DNA of 12,231 nt from Gammaproteobacteria bacterium (lineage in GTDB: Bacteria; Pseudomonadota; Gammaproteobacteria; Steroidobacterales; SZUA-146): assembly GCA_003228965.1 (NCBI GenBank), contig QIGP01000240.1, positions 1 through 12,231 on the forward strand, written 5' to 3'. The position numbers and the translations under genes are program-made. The notes under the pieces were generated by a model, which was not told the DNA's origin, made no database searches, and was given only the letters and a program-made list of their open reading frames with translations. This document shows, one piece after another, positions 6,961-12,231 of the stretch; position 1 is the stretch's first letter, and every line of letters begins with the position of its first letter.

Positions 6961-8892
6961 TCAGTAGGTGCCGGTTGCCGACTCTTGCTGATTCAGGAAA
7001 TGACCAATACGAGACGCCGCCAGCGGCTTGCCAAGCACGTAGCCTTGAATGAAGTCACAACCCATTTCTCGTAGTTGGGCAACCTGGTTCGAATCTTCTA
7101 CGCCTTCGGCAACAATTTGTTTATTCAAATTTTTAGCCAAACTAACCATGGCGTTCAGCAAACGACTGTTACGGCTGCTGCTGTTCATTTTGCGTACGAA
7201 ATTTCCGTCGATTTTGATGGTATCGATAGGCAGCGACTGAAGCCGCTCTAGCGAAGAACTACCGGTGCCGAAATCGTCGAGCATGAGCTTCACACCCATA
7301 TCGCGCAAACTGCCTAGCACTGTTTTCTCAATCATACGACACGCCTGAAGCGTACGCTCGCTCATTTCCAATCGAATGCGTTGAGGGTCGATGTTGCCGC
7401 GTTTCAAACTCGCACCAAGGTTGGCAACAAAGTCACTTTGCACAAACTGCGACTCATCAATGTTAATGCACACGCTAATGGACTTGTGAACCTCGTTTTC
7501 GCTGGACCAGATATTCATGTCGCGAACAACTTTTCCAATAACCCAGTCGCCAATATCCAGAGCAAGCTGTGACTGCTGTGCCACGCTCATAAAATCTTTA
7601 GGCAGCAAGATACCACGCGTCGGGTGATGCCACCTTAGCAACGCCTCAAGCGCGACAATGGCATTGGACTGAAGAGAAAAAATGGGTTGATAGAATAAGC
7701 TCAACTCCTGCTTGGCAAGAGCCTCCCGTAATTCATCTTCAAGTCGAATATCGGAAGGACTCGGATGTCGCAAGCCGTAACCGTAGGTCACGTATGTAGC
7801 GCCACCTTTAGTCTTGGCGTCGAACATGGCAAGATTTGCGTCTTTAAGAGATTCAATGGCGGCGCGTTCGGGCACCGTTTCGGCAATGCCGATACTGAGA
7901 CTTACATAGAACGAGTGGCCAGCAACACGCATAGGCTTGCGGAAATTTTCCAGTATACGATTGGCAATCAGCTCAGCGTCGGTACCAATGCGTTGACCTG
8001 GCGCCAAAATGGCAAACTCGTCAACACCGATTCGAGCCATCATATCGCCCGGACGCAACAGAGCTTTCAGGCGGTGAGCAATAGCAACAAGAACCTTGTC
8101 GCCAATGGTGTGGCCAAACTGCTCGTTAACCAATGCAAACCGATCGACGTCCAGATACAAGACAGCCGTAGAAGACGTTGCGAGTCTCCGACCTTGACGA
8201 GAATCGCGTTCGAGGTGATCAATCAGCATGTGCCGATTCGGAAGACCGGTGAGAGGATCCAGCAACTCATGACTGGCCTCTACTCGACTGCCAGCGTCAT
8301 TAACAATGTTGGCAATAAGTTCAAGCAGCGAGTGCAGCATTTCGCGATCGTCAATAGACAGATCCCACCCATCGGCCTCATCGCTAGCTCGGCTACCCAG
8401 TAACACGGCAAGCCCGCTCCCTTGATGGAAACACCACACCGTTTTATCGGCATGGGTCAGTCCTTGCAAAAATTCGCAAACACCAGGCGCATCCCGGCCT
8501 TCGTCAGTGCACACGAATTCAGGCATCGCCGATTTACGCGACAAGTCGCACGCCTCTTCAATGGCGAAGCCAACGTAAGCCAGCGTTTTAAAACCAGCTT
8601 CGTGTGTGGCCTTCGCATACAGCGCACCACATTCGACGCCCATGTAACGAGCCAGCGAAGACAGCACACGCTCGGCTACCTGCCCGGCGGAATAGCGTGC
8701 CGCTTTGAGTCGAAATAAATGTCGTGTGAGTGTGTTGGTTAATTTGGCACGTCGAACATCGAGCAGCGTTTGGCGCTGACGCTGATTGCTTTGTTTAAGC
8801 TGATTACTCAGCTTGGAACATAAATCGCGATAGTAATCAGCAGAATCTTGTGGCTGTTCGACAATCGATTGAGGTGGTTTATTATTATTCAT
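6961..8892 (-). CDS. GGDEF-EAL protein, probable c-di-GMP phosphodiesterase with degenerate cyclase domain
   Basis: A 643-residue soluble-looking protein. Residues 20-60 are helix-rich and possibly coiled-coil. Residues about 65-205 look like a GAF-type sensory domain, though I recognise no ligand motif. The GGDEF domain (about 211-370) starts at LDPLTGLPNR but its active-site motif reads GVDEF (289-293): the second glycine is Val, so cyclase activity is doubtful. The RxxD inhibitory site is intact (Arg280-Asp283, five residues before the motif) and could bind c-di-GMP. The EAL domain (about 385-635) has Glu416 in EALLRW, Asn477, Glu509, Asp539-Asp540 in LDDFGTG, Lys560, Glu596 in AEGVED and Gln616 in QGY. 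It therefore appears competent to hydrolyse c-di-GMP to pGpG. No transmembrane segment or signal peptide was seen. The ATG at 8892 has only a weak GGTGA upstream. The gene is monocistronic as seen here, convergent with the decayed dehydrogenase and divergent from the DUF3667 gene. Confidence 0.92.
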   Translation of the reverse strand: MNNNKPPQSIVEQPQDSADYYRDLCSKLSNQLKQSNQRQRQTLLDVRRAKLTNTLTRHLFRLKAARYSAGQVAERVLSSLARYMGVECGALYAKATHEAGFKTLAYVGFAIEEACDLSRKSAMPEFVCTDEGRDAPGVCEFLQGLTHADKTVWCFHQGSGLAVLLGSRASDEADGWDLSIDDREMLHSLLELIANIVNDAGSRVEASHELLDPLTGLPNRHMLIDHLERDSRQGRRLATSSTAVLYLDVDRFALVNEQFGHTIGDKVLVAIAHRLKALLRPGDMMARIGVDEFAILAPGQRIGTDAELIANRILENFRKPMRVAGHSFYVSLSIGIAETVPERAAIESLKDANLAMFDAKTKGGATYVTYGYGLRHPSPSDIRLEDELREALAKQELSLFYQPIFSLQSNAIVALEALLRWHHPTRGILLPKDFMSVAQQSQLALDIGDWVIGKVVRDMNIWSSENEVHKSISVCINIDESQFVQSDFVANLGASLKRGNIDPQRIRLEMSERTLQACRMIEKTVLGSLRDMGVKLMLDDFGTGSSSLERLQSLPIDTIKIDGNFVRKMNSSSRNSRLLNAMVSLAKNLNKQIVAEGVEDSNQVAQLREMGCDFIQGYVLGKPLAASRIGHFLNQQESATGTY

Positions 8893-9029
8893 GTTTCACC
8901 AGTCGTTACGAAGTACATTGACGCTAACACAATCGTTTTTGCAGGTGCAGGTGATGTGACGAAATATCTGAAATAGGTGATAGACTCGTAACATAACTCG
9001 ACTCAACGCCGTTAACTGCGACATAATCC
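8893..9029. promoter_or_regulatory. Divergent intergenic region between the GGDEF-EAL and DUF3667 genes
   Basis: These 137 bp must hold promoters for both neighbours, which are transcribed away from each other. No pair of hexamers stands out. Two direct copies of AGGTGAT (8949-8955 and 8975-8981) are spaced 26 bp start to start, which could reflect a regulator bound on one face of the helix, or chance. Confidence 0.35.
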
Positions 9030-10322
9030 GTGATCATTCCTCCTTTACAACCTGACGCTCCGCAAGATGAGCCGAACGCGCCAGAGCCGCCGCCGAAAGG
9101 ACCGGCGTGCATGAACTGCGGAACGACGCTTGAATCCAGGTATTGTCATATTTGCGGTCAACGCAGACAGCGTCGTGTCGTGTCACTGTTTCTGCTAGCC
9201 GGCGAACTCATTGAAGGTATATTCGATATAGAGTCAAGATTGTGGCGCACGCTGTGGCCGTTATTCGCGCGCCCAGGTGAGCTAACCAAATCATTCATGG
9301 ACGGTAGGCGCGAACGTTACTTACCACCCGTGCGCTTGTACCTGATCAGCAGCATCATTTTCTTCCTGCTTGTATCCATATCGCCGCGAAGTTACATAGA
9401 CGAAGTATCCGCAGCCATTGATTCCCTGAAGAGCGACGAAACATCAGTATTTACGCAAGGACTGGACACTGGGGTTACCGCTGCAACGAGTAGGGAATTC
9501 ACTAAAATTCTTACCCAAATTAGTGAAAAGAGAAACAACGCCACAGCTAGCCACGACGCCCCATCAGCCGATGAATCCGACGAAGTTGAAGCTATTGATG
9601 ACGACATTTCCACAGTAACTATGTCCAACCGGGAAGTAGTTGACGTCGACAGTGGACCTCAACTATCGGAAGTAGAGCGCGTCGCGACCGATACGACTGA
9701 TGCAAATATTCCTGACTCAATCGAATCAAATACAGGTGACGCAGAAGAAAGTGACAATGACGAGAACGACACTGCCGATGATATGGACGAGTTTCAAGCA
9801 GCGACGAAGTGCGAAGAGATTCTCAACCCGGAAAATATCTTTTCTATGGAGTTCTTACGGGTACCGCTATATCGAGGTTGCATCTCTATTTCAACGTGGG
9901 GCGGGTTGCTGGATTTCCTCGGTGAATTGGTCGACAGCCTGCCAAAAACACTTTTCATCCTGCTGCCTCTTATGGCCTTCGCGAACAAATTATTGTACCT
10001 GTTCGCCGGGCGCTACTACGTCGAACACCTGCTTTACTATGTTCACAACTATTCCTTTTTGTTTTTGTTTACCGTCCTGTTAACGGGCATCACAAAGCTT
10101 GCGGACCTTGCTGGCATTGGTGTTGGCGTTAGCAACGTTTTGATACCCCTTGGCTTCCTTTACACCATTTACTATTTCTTCAAATCCATGCGCGTGGTCT
10201 ACGGACAAGGATTTTTCTTCACGCTCGCGAAATGGATTGCACTGTGCTTCTCATTCTTCGTGCTGGTTTCGTTTGTTTTTGTATTTTTTACGGTAGCCGC
10301 TGCTGCCGTTCATGGAATATGA
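9030..10322 (+). CDS. DUF3667 zinc-ribbon membrane protein with acidic insert
   Basis: A 430-residue integral membrane protein of unknown function. Residues 27-44 form a zinc ribbon (C27-x2-C30 and C39-x2-C42 within CGTTLESRYCHICGQ). The DUF3667 core follows, with LLAGELIEGIFDIESRLWRT, RPGELTKSFMDGRRERYLPP and a first membrane segment at about 104-119. Residues about 171-258 are an acidic, low-complexity insert with 29 Asp/Glu and only 2 Arg. Further membrane segments lie at about 305-326, 340-358, 368-386 and 400-425; the conserved YVEHLLYYVHNYSFLFLF lies at 330-347. The start is GTG 9030: an upstream in-frame TAA at 9024 rules out anything earlier, and the next ATG (9111) would remove the first zinc-ribbon cysteine. 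No clear ribosome binding site precedes the GTG. The stop overlaps the dinB start by ATGA, so the two are probably translationally coupled. Family membership is well supported; a role is not known to me. Confidence 0.85.
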   Translation: MIIPPLQPDAPQDEPNAPEPPPKGPACMNCGTTLESRYCHICGQRRQRRVVSLFLLAGELIEGIFDIESRLWRTLWPLFARPGELTKSFMDGRRERYLPPVRLYLISSIIFFLLVSISPRSYIDEVSAAIDSLKSDETSVFTQGLDTGVTAATSREFTKILTQISEKRNNATASHDAPSADESDEVEAIDDDISTVTMSNREVVDVDSGPQLSEVERVATDTTDANIPDSIESNTGDAEESDNDENDTADDMDEFQAATKCEEILNPENIFSMEFLRVPLYRGCISISTWGGLLDFLGELVDSLPKTLFILLPLMAFANKLLYLFAGRYYVEHLLYYVHNYSFLFLFTVLLTGITKLADLAGIGVGVSNVLIPLGFLYTIYYFFKSMRVVYGQGFFFTLAKWIALCFSFFVLVSFVFVFFTVAAAAVHGI

Positions 10323-11485
10323 GCAAGAACCGCACCAATCGCGTGATCATGCATGTCGACATGGATGCGTTTTACGCGTCTATCGAGCAACGCGATAATC
10401 CCGACTACCGTGGCAAGCCTGTTGTGGTCGGCGGAGGCGGGCCACGCGCAGTTGTGGCCGCAGCGAGCTACGAGTCGCGCAAGTTCGGGGTACGTTCCGC
10501 CATGCCAGGCCGTGAGGCGCTAAGACGCTGCCCCGACGCCATTTTTGTCAAACCACGCCTTGATTACTATCGCCTCGTCTCAAAAGATATTTTCGCCATA
10601 TTTAAAGAACTCACGCCGGTTTACGAAGGCTTGTCTCTGGACGAGGCTTTCCTTGATTTCAGTGAGGAACCTGGCATCCACGACATTATCGAGCAGCGCG
10701 CTCGCCTGATTAAAGATCGAATACACGAACAAACTCAATTAACGGCTTCTGTGGGTGTCGGTCCGAACAAACTCGTCGCCAAAATCGCCTCCGACCTGCT
10801 TAAGCCCGACGGCCTGTGCATGCTGTTTGGCGACACCATTAGCCAAACTCTGGATCCTATGCCCGCCAGCACCATTCCAGGTATCGGGCGCAAAACAGTC
10901 AAACGACTTCGCTCCATTAGAGTTTCTACAATCAAAGATTTGCGTACAGCACCCGATGCGGCGCTGTCCGCCGTATTCGGTCGTTACGCCATGCGCATAA
11001 AACAGCGTGCCGCCGGAATCGATGACCGTGAAGTGGTGCCGTCTCGTGGCGACAAATCCATCAGCGCCGAAAACACCTTTGCTGAAAACCTGACCTCAGC
11101 CAGGGAAATGGAGCAGGAACTGATTCTCCTGGCCGATCGCACAGCTGAGCGAGCGCGCAAGAAAAACCTGCTGGGCTCCGTGGTTATGATCAAAGTTCGC
11201 ATGCCCGATTTCACCACCTTGACCCGGCAAATGCAGTTGCAACCGGCCTCCAACTCAAGCGACGCCATCGGCGGCCGCGCCCGCGAGATGCTACGCGACT
11301 GGCGCGCCGACTACCCGGACGCAGCGGTGCGGCTGCTCGGCGTCGGCATCGCCGGATTGCAAGAAGAACGACAAATGGGTCTGTTTGATAGTCCTGAAGA
11401 CAACCAGGGCGTGGATCAAGTTCTTGATAGTATTCGCGAAAAATTCGGATCCGACGTCGTAAAGCGTGGCAACCGCATACGCTAG
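10319..11485 (+). CDS. dinB: DNA polymerase IV (Y-family translesion polymerase)
   Basis: A 388-residue error-prone polymerase that extends mismatched or lesion-containing primers in the cytoplasm. Motifs in order are MHVDMDAFYASIEQRDNP (metal ligands Asp14 and Asp16, likely steric-gate Tyr19), PVVVGG, AAASYESRKFGVRSAMP and YEGLSLDEAFLD (catalytic Asp108-Glu109). Then come ASVGVGPNKLVAKIASDLLKPDGL, helix-hairpin-helix PGIGRKTVKRL (187-197), and a little-finger domain from about 245. A beta-clamp binding motif, QMGLF (352-356), is followed by a further 32-residue tail ending VVKRGNRIR; E. coli Pol IV (351 residues) instead ends with its clamp motif. The frame stays open upstream, but the ATG at 10319 is chosen because MSKNRTNRVIMHVDMD fits the family start and it overlaps the upstream stop by ATGA. 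No LexA box was seen at this junction, so any SOS control would have to act on a promoter upstream of the DUF3667 gene. Confidence 0.96.
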   Translation: MSKNRTNRVIMHVDMDAFYASIEQRDNPDYRGKPVVVGGGGPRAVVAAASYESRKFGVRSAMPGREALRRCPDAIFVKPRLDYYRLVSKDIFAIFKELTPVYEGLSLDEAFLDFSEEPGIHDIIEQRARLIKDRIHEQTQLTASVGVGPNKLVAKIASDLLKPDGLCMLFGDTISQTLDPMPASTIPGIGRKTVKRLRSIRVSTIKDLRTAPDAALSAVFGRYAMRIKQRAAGIDDREVVPSRGDKSISAENTFAENLTSAREMEQELILLADRTAERARKKNLLGSVVMIKVRMPDFTTLTRQMQLQPASNSSDAIGGRAREMLRDWRADYPDAAVRLLGVGIAGLQEERQMGLFDSPEDNQGVDQVLDSIREKFGSDVVKRGNRIR

Positions 11486-11537
11486 CAGGTACCATGGAGG
11501 GTCAGCATTAAGCTGAGCCAGGTAAGTTGAGCCCCAC

Positions 11538-12231
11538 GTGTACACCAAGTTTTTTGGGCTGACCGAAAAACCCTTTTCGATCACGCCCGACCCGAGTTTT
11601 TTGTTTTTGTCCGAACGTCACGCCGAAGCGCTGGCGCATTTGGTCTATGGGGTAACCGAAAGCGGTGGATTTATTCAGCTGACGGGTGAAGTAGGCACGG
11701 GCAAGACAACGCTAACTCGCTGCCTGCTAGACCGTCTACCTGACACCGTTGACCTCGCCGTGGTACTCAATCCGCGACTGAGCGTGCCTGAATTTCTGAC
11801 CACCATTTTTAGCGAGCTCGGCATCGAGTCGCCTAGCCTGGAAGCCACCACCAAAGAATTGGTCGATGCGCTTAACGTGCACCTGCTCGAATCTCATACC
11901 CGGGGGCGTCGCACTGTGCTTCTGGTCGACGAAGCGCAAAATCTCGACAGCGACGTACTCGAACAATTGCGCCTTCTTACCAACCTTGAAACCAGCAAAG
12001 AAAAGTTGCTGCAAATTATTCTGGTAGGCCAACCCGAGCTTAGAGACACGCTGGCACGTAACGATCTACGCCAGCTGGCTCAGCGCATTACCGGCCGTTA
12101 CCACCTTGAAAACCTGAACGCCGAAGAAACCATAGCCTACGTAAAACACCGCATGGAGATCGCCGGTAACACGGACGAAGTATTCGAACCTGCAGCGCTG
12201 TGGGATGTTCACCGACTGCCAGCCGGTAGCC
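11538..12231 (+). CDS. ExeA/GspA-family AAA+ ATPase, 3'-truncated by window end
   Basis: The frame runs open from GTG 11538 to the last base, giving the first 231 residues. The start YTKFFGLTEKPFSITPDPSF is the hallmark of the ExeA/GspA group. Walker A is GEVGTGKTT (50-58), Walker B is TVLLVDEAQ (126-134), and a sensor-like ILVGQPELRD (161-170) and LAQRITGRYHL (180-190) follow. In Aeromonas, ExeA with ExeB uses ATP to help place the type II secretion outer-membrane ring through peptidoglycan; related ATPases serve MSHA pili, so the exact system is open. A GspB/ExeB gene just past the window would settle it. GTG 11538 is the only usable start after the in-frame TAA at 11523. The nearest AGG (11520-11522) is 15 bases away, so the ribosome binding site is poor. 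The gap to dinB is 52 bp with no T-tract terminator, so cotranscription with dinB is possible. The usual C-terminal peptidoglycan-binding domain, if present, lies outside. Confidence 0.9.
   Translation, partial: MYTKFFGLTEKPFSITPDPSFLFLSERHAEALAHLVYGVTESGGFIQLTGEVGTGKTTLTRCLLDRLPDTVDLAVVLNPRLSVPEFLTTIFSELGIESPSLEATTKELVDALNVHLLESHTRGRRTVLLVDEAQNLDSDVLEQLRLLTNLETSKEKLLQIILVGQPELRDTLARNDLRQLAQRITGRYHLENLNAEETIAYVKHRMEIAGNTDEVFEPAALWDVHRLPAGS

Noticed and set aside
7765..8403. A 212-codon plus-strand open frame over the GGDEF-EAL gene
   Set aside because: It is antisense to the conserved GGDEF domain and its translation resembles no family; treated as a shadow.
10232..10318. An upstream extension of dinB within the DUF3667 gene
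   Set aside because: The added residues overlap a membrane segment coding region in another frame; the ATGA overlap at 10319 and the family start fit better.
11501..11520. Terminator between dinB and the ExeA-like gene
   Set aside because: TCAGC-ATTAA-GCTGA forms only a short stem and is not followed by a T tract.

Overview
The window reads as chromosomal DNA of a Gram-negative gammaproteobacterium. The evidence is an 822-residue FadE-type acyl-CoA dehydrogenase, a type-2 malate dehydrogenase, an ExeA/GspA-family secretion ATPase, a YfbK-like von Willebrand protein end, and an ECF sigma factor overlapping a membrane regulator gene. Genus cannot be fixed by reading alone; an environmental or marine gammaproteobacterium is an inference.

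Layout. 1-2210: an envelope-regulation module made of the C-terminus of a VWA/DUF3520 protein, an ECF-like sigma factor (start chosen at 349), and a single-pass membrane protein overlapping it by ATGA, most likely the anti-sigma factor. That protein carries an unexpected TonB-receptor-like motif (EVIVTGSRI) after a proline-rich linker. 2317-3294: malate dehydrogenase, closed by a clear intrinsic terminator. 3561-6029: fadE, with an AT-rich leader, candidate promoter, palindrome and strong ribosome binding site. Malate dehydrogenase and FadE are both central to growth on fatty acids, but each looks like its own transcription unit.

6030-6960: decayed DNA. A YgfF-like short-chain dehydrogenase has lost its N-terminal NAD-binding part and is split by a 214-bp MITE-like element with 20-bp perfect inverted terminal repeats and nested internal inverted repeats. 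The insertion adds exactly 72 codons and only one in-frame stop. This is the most notable structure in the window.

6961-8892 (minus strand): a GGDEF-EAL protein with a degenerate cyclase motif (GVDEF), an intact RxxD inhibitory site and a complete-looking EAL site, so probably a c-di-GMP phosphodiesterase. Divergent from it are a DUF3667 zinc-ribbon membrane protein and dinB (DNA polymerase IV), overlapping by ATGA and so probably translationally coupled. Last comes the 5' part of an ExeA/GspA-type AAA+ ATPase that runs off the window end.

No tRNA, rRNA, CRISPR array, phage or autonomous transposase gene was seen. Family comparisons are from memory; no database search was run.
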